A DNA stretch of 64,000 nt from Mycobacterium sp. ACS4331 (GTDB lineage Bacteria; Actinomycetota; Actinomycetes; Mycobacteriales; Mycobacteriaceae): assembly GCF_001667265.1 (NCBI RefSeq), contig NZ_LZHW01000014.1, positions 1 to 64,000 on the forward strand. The letters are read 5' to 3'. Under the pieces are notes generated by a model. That model saw nothing but the letters and a program-made list of their open reading frames with translations, was not told where the DNA came from and searched no databases. The translations under genes and the position numbers were made by a program. The first letter of the stretch is position 1, and each line of letters starts with the position of its first letter. Positions 53,291-62,669 of this stretch are shown piece after piece.

Positions 53291-54448
53291 TCACAGCACT
53301 CCGAAGCTCGACGTGATCCACCGCACCGGATCGGCGCAGCGGAACGGCGCGATTCCGCGCGAGTGCAGCCGGTTGCCGCTCGGCGGCTGCCCAAGCGCCG
53401 ACACCACGAAATACCGATGTGCCAGAGGTCGTCCGGTCGACGGGTTCTCGACGGCGGCGACGATCGATCCCCCGTGCAGCCGGGTCAGCAGACTGCGCAC
53501 CTCTTCATGCAGCAGCGCGCCGTCAGCCATGTCGTAGCGAGGCTGGTCGGAGGTGTCCCGCAGATATGCCGCACCGGAATTGGACATGATCAGACTCCAG
53601 TCGGAGCCCTCCACGCCGCGCAACACCCGCAGGGCGTCGAACTTCGACAGGATCACCGCAAGCCTGGGCTGCCCGGGCCCGATGGCCATCAGGACGTTGT
53701 TCAGCACCGCCCGCGGATCGCCGCCGCCGAACATCTGCGCGGGCAGCAGGTCCTGCAACTGATCACGAATCGCCTTGACCCGCAGCGGATCGAACATGAA
53801 GAAGACGCCGTCGGCGTTGGCGAAGAACCGGAACGCAGGCGTCCGCAGGTCACCGGACTCCATGTCCTCCCCCGCGACGTCACGCAGCACGAGGTACCGG
53901 CGAACCCCACCCCACATCCCGAGGGAGAACATCAGCGGCTCGCGCTGATGGCTCGACTGGGTCGCCACAGTGGGCGTCGGCGCGATCAGGCCGCGCTGGA
54001 CGTACAGGGGATTCTCGTAGTTGACCGCGTAGGCCGCCGCAGTGGCTCGGGTCACCGGGCTCATCGCGACCCCGAGCCGCTCGCACAGCAGTTCAAGCTG
54101 TTTCACCAGCACGGCGATGTAGAGGCTCTTCCCAGTGGCGCGGGCACCCGCCATCGCGATGCAGATCGCGTGCCCCTCCCGCCATCCCTCGGGCAGTTCG
54201 AAATGACACACCGGGCACACCTCGACGGCAGGGCCCTGCAGGGCCCGACTCGCCTCGAAGGCCGGTGGCGGAGGACCGTTGTAGCCCGGCGGTCGGGTCC
54301 AGGTGTAGAACGGGCCGCAGTCGACGGGTGCGCCGGCGTAGGCCGAACCGACATCGTCGTGGTAGCGCTGTCCGCCGGCCTGCGCGGGCAACGTCCACAG
54401 ATGCTCGACCGGGCTGAGGACGCTGAAGCAGCGGGGACACTTCGTCAC
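53291..54448 (-). CDS. Zinc-ribbon TRAFAC-like GTPase (double-GTPase-2 type)
   Basis: A 385-residue cytoplasmic protein. Two CxxC pairs (CPRC at 4-7, CPVC at 78-81) make a split zinc ribbon. A P-loop GTPase core follows: Walker A GARATGKS (101-108), the DxxG-like DVAGE (190-194), and SKFD (268-271) in place of NKxD. It resembles the GTPases encoded next to GAP1 proteins in Actinobacteria. Start ATG 54448 overlaps the vWA gene stop (ATGA). Predicted to be the switch of the operon, with the vWA and GAP1-like proteins as partners; the biochemical role is unproved. Confidence 0.82.
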   Translation of the reverse strand: MTKCPRCFSVLSPVEHLWTLPAQAGGQRYHDDVGSAYAGAPVDCGPFYTWTRPPGYNGPPPPAFEASRALQGPAVEVCPVCHFELPEGWREGHAICIAMAGARATGKSLYIAVLVKQLELLCERLGVAMSPVTRATAAAYAVNYENPLYVQRGLIAPTPTVATQSSHQREPLMFSLGMWGGVRRYLVLRDVAGEDMESGDLRTPAFRFFANADGVFFMFDPLRVKAIRDQLQDLLPAQMFGGGDPRAVLNNVLMAIGPGQPRLAVILSKFDALRVLRGVEGSDWSLIMSNSGAAYLRDTSDQPRYDMADGALLHEEVRSLLTRLHGGSIVAAVENPSTGRPLAHRYFVVSALGQPPSGNRLHSRGIAPFRCADPVRWITSSFGVL

Positions 54449-55389
54449 ATCGGCCTCGCCTGCAGCGCCAACGCCAACGGCACCACCACGCGTTCGATCA
54501 CGCCCGGATTCGCCAGCATCGCGGCCGCGGCGTCATGACCGGGCGGCGGCGACGGCAACCGGGGGCCACCCGCGGCGTCCTGTCGGTGGTCATTGGACAG
54601 GGTGATCGTGGGAAACGACTGTCGCACAGCCTCGGTGGCGAAGTCCGTGCACACCACGGTGCGGGCGGGGCCAGGAGACAACCGGGACCACCGCGCACCG
54701 GCACACCATCGAGGCTGCGCGGCGCGCACCGCCGCCGACAGTTCGGCGCCGGGAACCGGTGGCACGCCCGCGACGTCAGCGCCGACGTAGACCGCCGAGA
54801 CCTCGCCGGCTCCGACGGCGTCGGCCACTCCCACGACGATGTCGGCGACCGCGGCCACCGTGCCGTCGGTGAACCAGGTCCGCATCGACGCCGACGCGTC
54901 CATCGCCAGCACCAGTCCTTTCCCGGATGACGCGGCCTGACCGCGGCCGATCGCGTTGCGGGCGGCACTGCGTGCCGCGGCGGCCAGCGGGCCCAGCGGA
55001 CGATCGGCGACCGCGCTGACCCCGACTTCGATCTGCTGACCACGCGGAGTCAACGTCGCGAAGACCACGCTCGCGTCGCCGCTGACGTCGACGGGGTCGA
55101 ACACCACCTGCACGGGATCGACCTCGGCTGGGTTGTCGGGGGCGATCGTGAGGTGGATCGCGGTGCCGGGCGCGAACCTGGGCGCACCGACGGGTCGCAC
55201 CGCGACCGACAACCCGGAGATCAGGCGCGGCAGGACCGCGTGGTGGGCGGAGTTACGGATCACGGGCTGTTCTGCGGCACAGCGTATCTCGAGCTCAACA
55301 CCGGAGACCGCACCGGTGATCGACACCGAGATCGGCTGGTGGGGTATGTGCACGCGCTGATTGCGCGCGCCGACAACGTAGATGGGCAT
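54445..55389 (-). CDS. von Willebrand factor A (vWA) domain protein of the GTPase operon
   Basis: A 314-residue protein without signal peptide. After an N-terminal beta-rich domain, the vWA domain begins near residue 157 with the metal site motif GLVLAMDASASMRTWF (MIDAS Asp164, Ser166, Ser168). It ends near ERVVVPLALALQARPM. Start ATG 55389 overlaps the last base of the GAP1-like gene stop (TGATG), and the end overlaps the GTPase start. vWA proteins act as adaptors that recruit partners in a metal-dependent way, so it may link the GTPase to its regulator. Confidence 0.85.
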   Translation of the reverse strand: MPIYVVGARNQRVHIPHQPISVSITGAVSGVELEIRCAAEQPVIRNSAHHAVLPRLISGLSVAVRPVGAPRFAPGTAIHLTIAPDNPAEVDPVQVVFDPVDVSGDASVVFATLTPRGQQIEVGVSAVADRPLGPLAAAARSAARNAIGRGQAASSGKGLVLAMDASASMRTWFTDGTVAAVADIVVGVADAVGAGEVSAVYVGADVAGVPPVPGAELSAAVRAAQPRWCAGARWSRLSPGPARTVVCTDFATEAVRQSFPTITLSNDHRQDAAGGPRLPSPPPGHDAAAAMLANPGVIERVVVPLALALQARPM

Positions 55390-57914
55390 CAACGGCTCCG
55401 GGGTGTCACGGCGGTGTCGACGGCAAGCGGCGCGGTGCGCTCGACGTCGTGCACCAGCCTGCCGATCATCTTGCGGTGGCGGCGCAGCGCGCCGCCGGAG
55501 TCCTGACCCGTCCACTGCGCCATCAGCGCAGCCGCGGAATCGACTTCGGTGTCGGTGAATTCGTCAGTGGTCACGATATGCGCGGCAGCCTGCCGAAGCA
55601 GCGCTGCCACCGACGCGGTGCCGACTCCGTCGGTCGGCGCTGGATCGTCCTGCATGAGGCTCACCGCCACCAGCACCGGGGCACTGACCACCCCGGAGTC
55701 CACCAACGCGCAGACCCGGGAGACCGCGGCGACCGCACACGCGGGCAGCGCCGCCAGGCGATCGCAGCCTGCCGGGTGGGGTTGATGCCCCACCAGCGCC
55801 ACCATCGACAGCGCCAACAGTCGCACCGCGGCATCCTCATGCAGCGCGCCCGGACGTTGCGCCGTGAGTTCGGCCTCCCACAGCGGGCAGTACGCACGCT
55901 GGTGAGTCTCGACATACCCCTGCTGCACCCAGGTCGTGAGGTCGGTGCCCCGCAGCGCTGCCCAGGCCACCGCCGTGTCGTCACGGTGCGCCTCGATCAC
56001 CGCGGCGGACAGTTCGGACAGCCCCGCCGAGTCCGCGGTGCCCATCAGGGTCGGAAGCACCACGCGTCGCGTCAGCCGATGGTCCCCTGCGACCATGAGG
56101 AGGTCTCTGGGGTCCCACACCCGGGCCCCGGCCAGCGCATCGAACTTCGGTGAATCATGGATCCGCAGCCACCACAACGCAGCCCGGCGATCACCGGCTG
56201 TCTGGCGCGATGACTCCACGCCCTGTTGCAGGGACCACACGCCTCTGACGGCGGCGCGCAGCCACACACCGTCCCACGCCTGGGCGGTCCACAGTTGCGA
56301 CGCTGTGGGCGCCTCGATGCCGAACGCCAACCAGTCCACGACGTCCGAGGGCACCGCGACCTCTCCGTCGGGCGCGGTCCTGCTCCGCAACAGCTGTTCG
56401 GCCAGCAGGAGCCTGGTCTGCACGTCGATCCGATCGCCGAGACGACGCGCCACCCCCGCGCCGACGTCCCCGTCGATGAGTGCTGGGACCACCTCGTGGG
56501 CCAGGCTGCGCCGGATCGCGTCGTCGGCGATGCCCGCGCGGATGGTCAGGTCCGCCAGTCGCAGCACCCTCACGGGACCGGCGTCGCGCGCCTGAGCGAG
56601 GCCCTGCTCGAGTGCGCTCGACAGCTCCGGGGGCACCGCACGACCATGGAAGGTGTACGGCGCATGCGGTATTCGGATCATCTGATCGAGCCAGACCGGA
56701 TCGGTGACGGCTCGGGCCAGGTAGATCCGAGCGATCATCTCGCCGGCGGCACCGCCCACCTCCTGCTGCACCGCACGCCACGCATCAGCGGTGCTGACCC
56801 CGACGCGGTCGGCCACCACCGCCGACAGCGTGCGACCCACCGGCGAATCCAGTGCCGCCCCGCGCGGCGAATGCGCCGCGATGACCACTGCGGCCTCCTC
56901 CGCGGCGTCGGCGAACTCCGCGCGTGCGACCACGGCCATCGCCATCGGCCACGCCGGATGCAGGCCCTCGTCGCCCGCCGCCGCGGCGTAGTGGTCGATG
57001 TCGTGGAACAGTCGTCGGGCCGAGGACGAATCCAGAAGCGCCACTTGAGCCATCGCCGACCACGCGGTGACCTCGATGTGTTGGCCGCCTGCCGTCCGGT
57101 GCGGTTCCACACCGAGTTCGCCCAGCGACATGGTGGCCGCGTCGTCGATCACGACGACGCGTGGTGGAAGCGCAGCCAGGTCAGCCCGGGGCATGGCGAT
57201 CAGATGCTGACCCGCACGCACGGCGGCCGCAAGACCGTCAGCGCGATCGAACGTCGAGAAGCTGAAGCGGGATGCCGTGCCGGCCGACATCAGAAAGCTC
57301 ACCAAACCCGTCCACTGCGCGGCATCGTCGGGCGAGTCGACACCGAGAACCACGGGTGCCTGGCCCGCCATTGCCGCTGAGACCGCATCGAGGAGTCCCA
57401 ACAGAGTTCCCAGGCGCCAATGCCGGGGGTCGAGCAGGAAGTCGATCACGGTGTCGGGGGTCACCGCGACACCCGGTTCCGGCGGGGTGGGCGCCAACTG
57501 CGCGGCGGCCACCTGGCCAGGACCGTAGGGGCGCAGCCAACCCGGCGAACGCCACCACTGGATCGGTCGCCGCCCCGACGGTTCGTCGGGACGGCGGTCC
57601 AACACGACATGGGCGAACACGTTGCCGGGGCGGCCGGTGGCATCCGAACCCGCGGGCACGCTGTGCCAGTGGGCGGCCCCGCCCGCGTCCAGCCGCCCGA
57701 ATGCCAGTCGGCGGGACCCCTTCTCGAGGTCGTCGGGCGTCGGATACGCGGGCAGCGGCGGGTCCGGCTGGAACACCGTGCGCACGCCGGCCAGCAGTGC
57801 GCGCTCCTCGTCGGCGGAGATGTCGCCGACGCGCTCTTTGACCTGCCACCCGCCCGCGCTGCCCGCGGCGTCGAACGAGGTGTAGGTCAGCTGGCCGTAC
57901 CTCGGTGCCGTCAC
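55389..57914 (-). CDS. GAP1-like GTPase-associated protein
   Basis: An 841-residue cytoplasmic, mostly helical protein. The N-terminus RYGQLTYTSFDAAG plus GGWQVKERVGDIS matches what I remember of the GAP1 N-terminal domain (type 2), followed by a middle domain and a long repetitive helical C-terminal part. No catalytic motif is seen. GTG start at 57914 overlaps the Fn3 gene stop (GTGA). GAP1 proteins occur next to dedicated GTPases in Actinobacteria and are predicted, not shown, to regulate them in biological-conflict systems. Assignment is from memory and should be tested with the Pfam GAP1 models. Confidence 0.72.
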   Translation of the reverse strand: MTAPRYGQLTYTSFDAAGSAGGWQVKERVGDISADEERALLAGVRTVFQPDPPLPAYPTPDDLEKGSRRLAFGRLDAGGAAHWHSVPAGSDATGRPGNVFAHVVLDRRPDEPSGRRPIQWWRSPGWLRPYGPGQVAAAQLAPTPPEPGVAVTPDTVIDFLLDPRHWRLGTLLGLLDAVSAAMAGQAPVVLGVDSPDDAAQWTGLVSFLMSAGTASRFSFSTFDRADGLAAAVRAGQHLIAMPRADLAALPPRVVVIDDAATMSLGELGVEPHRTAGGQHIEVTAWSAMAQVALLDSSSARRLFHDIDHYAAAAGDEGLHPAWPMAMAVVARAEFADAAEEAAVVIAAHSPRGAALDSPVGRTLSAVVADRVGVSTADAWRAVQQEVGGAAGEMIARIYLARAVTDPVWLDQMIRIPHAPYTFHGRAVPPELSSALEQGLAQARDAGPVRVLRLADLTIRAGIADDAIRRSLAHEVVPALIDGDVGAGVARRLGDRIDVQTRLLLAEQLLRSRTAPDGEVAVPSDVVDWLAFGIEAPTASQLWTAQAWDGVWLRAAVRGVWSLQQGVESSRQTAGDRRAALWWLRIHDSPKFDALAGARVWDPRDLLMVAGDHRLTRRVVLPTLMGTADSAGLSELSAAVIEAHRDDTAVAWAALRGTDLTTWVQQGYVETHQRAYCPLWEAELTAQRPGALHEDAAVRLLALSMVALVGHQPHPAGCDRLAALPACAVAAVSRVCALVDSGVVSAPVLVAVSLMQDDPAPTDGVGTASVAALLRQAAAHIVTTDEFTDTEVDSAAALMAQWTGQDSGGALRRHRKMIGRLVHDVERTAPLAVDTAVTPRSR

Positions 57915-60004
57915 TGTGGCGGTCCGGGCGGCATCGGGAACAGTCGCAGCGACTCGACGGGCGGGTCGAGCAGGGCGATTGTGCGCAGTCGCGCCGGCGA
58001 CGGTGTGTTGACGAACAGGCGCAGCCACCCCGTGCTGAGGTCGCGGAGGTTGGCGGCCCAGAGTTCGCCGTTGCCGTGCGTGGTCAAGGCCGACCAGCGC
58101 AGTTCCTTCGACGGCGCGTCGGTGAGCCGGCCCTGCTCGTCGACGGGTGCGACGTCGACCGCGGCGCCGTCGCTGACCGACAACGGAATCCGGGAGGCGT
58201 TGTGGACCAGCACGAATGCCGGCGACCCGGGCAGGTCGTGTTCGGAGCGCATCGCCACCGTCGCGTGGGTGGGGACGCCGTGGTCATCGCGTCCGATCCT
58301 GATCGCGTACTGAAGCCGCAGCAGGCCCTCGTACTCGATGCTGCGGACCGCACCGAGCACGCGCTGCCCACGGGTGAAGGCCACCGGCGCCAGGTGCAGC
58401 GAGCACCCTGTGACCGGCAGCTGCCCCGACAGGTGCATCCCGCCGTACTTCTCGTACTCCTCGAGGGAGATCTCGAACTTCTTGCCAGTCAGGCCTTTTC
58501 GAGGATCATGCCCGCGGGGCGCGAGATGCACCACGACCGCGGCCGCCCCCGAGGGCCAGTCGAAGGTGATCACCTGCTTGTTGCAGTACTCCGCCAACTC
58601 CACGTCGCGGATCTCACCCGTCCGCACGGCCGACTGGGTGGTGCCCAGGGCCGCGTTGCCCGCCAGCACCGTCACGGGGGTGAAATAGGAGCGACTCCAG
58701 GCCGACGGCCACGACACCCCCGTCATCGTCGCGGTGGCCCGCCCGGACCCGTCGGTGCGCTCTGAAATCGGTTGTGTCAGACGCATGTCGAGGGACAACC
58801 CGATCTGGTCGAGCGCAGCCTCCGGAAGCTCGGCCGCATCCGCACCCGCACGGGGGCCGTCCTGACTGCGGTAGATCACCACCACGCCGTTACGGGGTGG
58901 CGTCCAGGTCAGATCGAAGACGCCGGGGCCGGAAGGGCTCACGACCAGATCGGTGACGGGCGTCAGCACCGCGGCCATCTCGATGTCGATCTGCGCGGCC
59001 TCGGAAAGGCGCATGACGCCGTCGACCGTGGCCGCACACCGCATGCGATAGGTGTAGCGCTGTCCGCCGACGGCTTCGGTGTCGACGAACCCCGAGAGGT
59101 TGTCGCTGGTCGCCAGGATCCGGAACTGTGGTCCGTCGCGTCCGTCGGCGTCGGCGGGGATGCGGTGCACGTGCACCGTCTCGACCCCCGGGGGAACCGT
59201 CCACTGCCCGATGACGCGGCCGTGATCCTCGCGGACGCTCACCCCGACCACGGGACTGACCAGCACGCCCTCGGCGTGCAACTCGGGCTGCGCGGCCAGG
59301 GCCGCGCTTCGGGTCGGACCGGTGTTGACCCACACCTGGAAGTGCCGAATCGCCCGCGCCGGCGGCCGCGCGTCGAATGTGTCGGTGCCGGTGGTGATCG
59401 CGACCACATCGGCACGGTCCGGCGAATACGGCCTGCTCTCCTCGGCCGAGATCACGCGGTAGACCACCACGGACTCGCCGCCGTGCGACGACGGCAGGAA
59501 CACCGGCCAGGACAGCTGTCTGCCCGTCGTCGCGCCCGCGGCGTCGTGTCGGGGCACGATGGTCACCGCATGCGGATGACCGCGCGCCGGACCGAACGCA
59601 AAGGGCGCGAAATCGGCTGGGGAGAAATCGGTTTCAATGTTCTTACGTGGCGGTGGCGGCGCCGACAGGTGGGCCACCGAGATCATCGCGGTCTGTTCGA
59701 CGCCCTCGGCGGCCAGCGGGCCGTCGGGCACCGACCGATGCCGGCCGGTGGGCGGTGGCGGGTCGGCATCGAGTTCGGCGAGCAGCGCGGCCAGCGACTC
59801 GGCGTGATCGGACACCGCGCCGGGCAGCATGGCGCGGATCTGCTCGACGTCACTGCGCCCCGAACGCAGCACCAGCCGCAGGTGCGCCTCCTTGAGCGTG
59901 CGGGCCGAGATCGCATTGGAGTCGATCAGCGCCTGCCGCCACGCCAGCAGAGCGGGCAGCCTGGCATCGTTGGCGGTTTCGGGGGCCGGGGTGGTGTCAG
60001 ACAT
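57911..60004 (-). CDS. Fibronectin type III-like multidomain protein of the GTPase operon
   Basis: A 697-residue protein lacking signal peptide and membrane helix. The N-terminal 85 residues are helical (LPALLAWRQALIDSNAIS), then a Pro-rich linker. At least three Fn3-like beta-sandwich units follow, recognisable by pairs such as VIGQWTVPPGVETVHVHR and GVFDLTWTPPRNGVVVIYRS. It is unusual for Fn3 domains to be cytoplasmic in bacteria; they probably serve as protein-binding scaffolds. The start ATG 60004 overlaps the preceding stop (TGATG), and the stop overlaps the GAP1-like start, so stoichiometric expression is likely. Confidence 0.78.
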   Translation of the reverse strand: MSDTTPAPETANDARLPALLAWRQALIDSNAISARTLKEAHLRLVLRSGRSDVEQIRAMLPGAVSDHAESLAALLAELDADPPPPTGRHRSVPDGPLAAEGVEQTAMISVAHLSAPPPPRKNIETDFSPADFAPFAFGPARGHPHAVTIVPRHDAAGATTGRQLSWPVFLPSSHGGESVVVYRVISAEESRPYSPDRADVVAITTGTDTFDARPPARAIRHFQVWVNTGPTRSAALAAQPELHAEGVLVSPVVGVSVREDHGRVIGQWTVPPGVETVHVHRIPADADGRDGPQFRILATSDNLSGFVDTEAVGGQRYTYRMRCAATVDGVMRLSEAAQIDIEMAAVLTPVTDLVVSPSGPGVFDLTWTPPRNGVVVIYRSQDGPRAGADAAELPEAALDQIGLSLDMRLTQPISERTDGSGRATATMTGVSWPSAWSRSYFTPVTVLAGNAALGTTQSAVRTGEIRDVELAEYCNKQVITFDWPSGAAAVVVHLAPRGHDPRKGLTGKKFEISLEEYEKYGGMHLSGQLPVTGCSLHLAPVAFTRGQRVLGAVRSIEYEGLLRLQYAIRIGRDDHGVPTHATVAMRSEHDLPGSPAFVLVHNASRIPLSVSDGAAVDVAPVDEQGRLTDAPSKELRWSALTTHGNGELWAANLRDLSTGWLRLFVNTPSPARLRTIALLDPPVESLRLFPMPPGPPQ

Positions 60005-62667
60005 CAGAACACCATGTCCTCACCCGGGGGCTCGGCACGCTCGGTGCGTGTGATCATCACCGTGGCGTCGTCCGCACTGCCCGGCACTGTCGAGATCGGG
60101 ACCTCGAAGATCGCGAACTCGTACGGCGGCAGACCGTCGCTCGCCTGGATCACGGCGGCCCGGTAGCCCAGGCCGACCCTGGTGAGCGCGAGGTCGTCGA
60201 TGGCCACGGTGCCGCGGCCCGCGGTGACGGCGGCGTTGGTGAACAGCGACGCGTCGAACGGCGCGGCGCGGCCGGGACGGTGGTCGGTGATGCCCGCCGA
60301 AAACTGCTCTGCCGGCACCTGACGGCCCAGGGCGGGGATCGCCACCAGGCCCGCGAGCGACTCGCTGATCCCACCCGACTGGTGTGCGGTGTCCTCCAGG
60401 AACATCTGCTCGACCCGGGCCCACAGCGCATCCGCCCCGGTCGGCTGAACCCGGCCCGAGGCCACCGCCACCGACCACTGGTCCAAACCGGAACCGGTTC
60501 CCACGCCCGGCATTCGGAACAGCGTCACCGGGTCCTCCCGCAGCTGCTGTGCCGCCGCGGCGACCAGATCGTCCCAGGGCCGACTCAGCCAACCCAGCGC
60601 ATAGAGTCTGCGCTGCACCGCGTGGGCCGCGTTGGCGGCGTGCTCGGGGCTGGGGTCCGCCACGCCGACCTGCGTTGAGCGGGGCAACCCGTCGAACAGC
60701 TGGCCCGGCTCGGGTCGGGCCGCGGGTGCGGGACCGAACGGTGCCCGCAGCACGGTGCCCACCACCCGGCTCCAGGCCAGCAGCTGGCCGTACGCCGAGG
60801 ACAGCCGTGCGACGTCGTTGCACGCGGTGCGCAGATTGGCCTGCATCACCTCCAGCTGGCTCTCCTGGGATCTTCGCAGATTCATCTCGGCGAACAGGTC
60901 CCGCTGCGCGAGGAGGAACAACACCAGCGACACCACGATGTAGAGCCCGATCAGCACGCCGCCGGTGGACAACGCGAACGACCAACTCACCCAGCCGAAC
61001 GCCGCGATCGCGAGCAGGATCACCAGCACCGCGAACAGCGCCCAGGAGAACGTCTTGAGGATCAGACCGATCGCCCGCTGGCGGGCCCGCAGCTGCTCGT
61101 CGACACCGCCCTGCTGGGCGGCGGCCTGAATGCCGGCGACCAATTGGCCCACTTCGGTGCGGGCCCGCTGCAGGAAGTCGACCAGGATGGACGAGACCTG
61201 CACGGCATAGCTTTTCGCGCATGCCGCCTGCCAGTTGTCCAGTTCGGTGCTGGTGGTCCGGGCTTCGACACCCGCCGCGGGGTCCTGGTATGCGCGCCGC
61301 AGGCGGTCTCGCAGGGTGGTCGCCCCGAGCACGTCGGCGGCCTCCACCGCGTCGACGCCGATCACCGCGGCCAACGAGGTCGGAATCCCGGCGAACTGTT
61401 CGGCGGTGCTGGGCACCACGTCGGCGGAGTTGGCCACCACACCGACTCCGGAACCGATCTGGATGGGCTCCAGTCCACCGGCGCGACGTCCGCCGTCGGC
61501 CAGGGTCAGGGCGCCGTTGACGAAGTCGGTCCACAATGCGCTGAGGTCCTGCCGCGCGAGGTGCTCACCGGGCGGCGGTCCGCCCAGCGCGCTCGAGAGG
61601 GTTTCCGCGCTGCGGCCCAGATCCTGCCAGTCGGCCAGTTCGGTGTTGGCCACCACCGAAAAGGCTGAGTTCGTCCGGCCGAACACCGTGCCCTGCACGG
61701 TGCTGGCGACCACCGAACGCGCCGAACCCAGCACCGCCGACAACCATGCCGATGGAGCCCTTCGCAGCGCCGCGCCGATGAACCGGAAGAACATCTTCAG
61801 CGCCGTGCCGATCGAAATGGACTGCGCCGCTTCGTCGGTGCCGCTGATTCGGGGTCCGCGCAACACGTCGCGGTGTTTGGTCCACAATGCCTGAGCCATG
61901 GCCCGGGTGGCCGTTGGGACGTCCTCGATGTAGACCACCGGGACCTGCCCGCCCCGCGGAAGGGGAAGGCGCCCGCTGGGGTCGAACAGTTGCGCGCGCA
62001 GCCTGGCCTCGACGCGCGTGGTGTCGAGGCGCCGGTAGAACCCACGAACCGCACGCACGGTCTGCCCCGGCAGGATCTCCAACTGGTCGAAGGGTGTCTG
62101 CTCGACGCCGGCCCACAGACCGGTGGCGCCTGCGACGACGGGGGCGACATGCTGTGCCAGGTCCAGTGGATCGGTGAGGCGACCCCACGGCACGGCCCCC
62201 AACCCGGGGCCGGCCGAGTCCTCGGGAGCGACCAGCAGGTTGTGCCAGCCCTCGAGGACCAGGGCCAGATCGGGGGTCACCGGCTCGCTGCCGCCTCGCG
62301 TGATCAACATGCGCAACAGCGTGATCCGCGCGCCCATCGAACTGCTGCGCACGGTCTGCTCGACGGCCTGCTCGACGGCCAGTCCGACGCGTTCATCCGC
62401 CGGAGCGTCCATCGGCACCAGCACCACGACCCGGATGCGGTCGTACCGCTGCGCGGTCAGCAGCTGCTGAAGCTGCACGGGCTCGCTGCACCCGTCCCGG
62501 ACCAGTGTCGCCGCGGTGGACACCCCGCCGACGTCGCGCGCGTCGACCCACACGAAATCGGCGAGCAGCCCGGCCGCCGAGTAGTCGCCCAGCAGCGCGA
62601 CGATGTGCTCGGTGTGTGCGCGCGCGACGACAAGGACTGTCAGCGCGCGCGGCGATGCGGTGCTCAT
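60004..62667 (-). CDS. Large two-TM membrane protein of the GTPase operon
   Basis: An 887-residue protein. The N-terminal ~250 residues form an alpha/beta domain (ALTVLVVARAHTEHIVALL). A helical region precedes two membrane helices at about 538-563 and 568-588 (LFAVLVILLAIAAFGW; VLIGLYIVVSLVLFLLA). A helical and beta C-terminal domain of about 290 residues follows. With both ends predicted in the cytoplasm, it could anchor the complex to the membrane. ATG 62667 lies two bases after the upstream stop. No known family recognised. Confidence 0.75.
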   Translation of the reverse strand: MSTASPRALTVLVVARAHTEHIVALLGDYSAAGLLADFVWVDARDVGGVSTAATLVRDGCSEPVQLQQLLTAQRYDRIRVVVLVPMDAPADERVGLAVEQAVEQTVRSSSMGARITLLRMLITRGGSEPVTPDLALVLEGWHNLLVAPEDSAGPGLGAVPWGRLTDPLDLAQHVAPVVAGATGLWAGVEQTPFDQLEILPGQTVRAVRGFYRRLDTTRVEARLRAQLFDPSGRLPLPRGGQVPVVYIEDVPTATRAMAQALWTKHRDVLRGPRISGTDEAAQSISIGTALKMFFRFIGAALRRAPSAWLSAVLGSARSVVASTVQGTVFGRTNSAFSVVANTELADWQDLGRSAETLSSALGGPPPGEHLARQDLSALWTDFVNGALTLADGGRRAGGLEPIQIGSGVGVVANSADVVPSTAEQFAGIPTSLAAVIGVDAVEAADVLGATTLRDRLRRAYQDPAAGVEARTTSTELDNWQAACAKSYAVQVSSILVDFLQRARTEVGQLVAGIQAAAQQGGVDEQLRARQRAIGLILKTFSWALFAVLVILLAIAAFGWVSWSFALSTGGVLIGLYIVVSLVLFLLAQRDLFAEMNLRRSQESQLEVMQANLRTACNDVARLSSAYGQLLAWSRVVGTVLRAPFGPAPAARPEPGQLFDGLPRSTQVGVADPSPEHAANAAHAVQRRLYALGWLSRPWDDLVAAAAQQLREDPVTLFRMPGVGTGSGLDQWSVAVASGRVQPTGADALWARVEQMFLEDTAHQSGGISESLAGLVAIPALGRQVPAEQFSAGITDHRPGRAAPFDASLFTNAAVTAGRGTVAIDDLALTRVGLGYRAAVIQASDGLPPYEFAIFEVPISTVPGSADDATVMITRTERAEPPGEDMVF

Positions 62668-62669
62668 GG

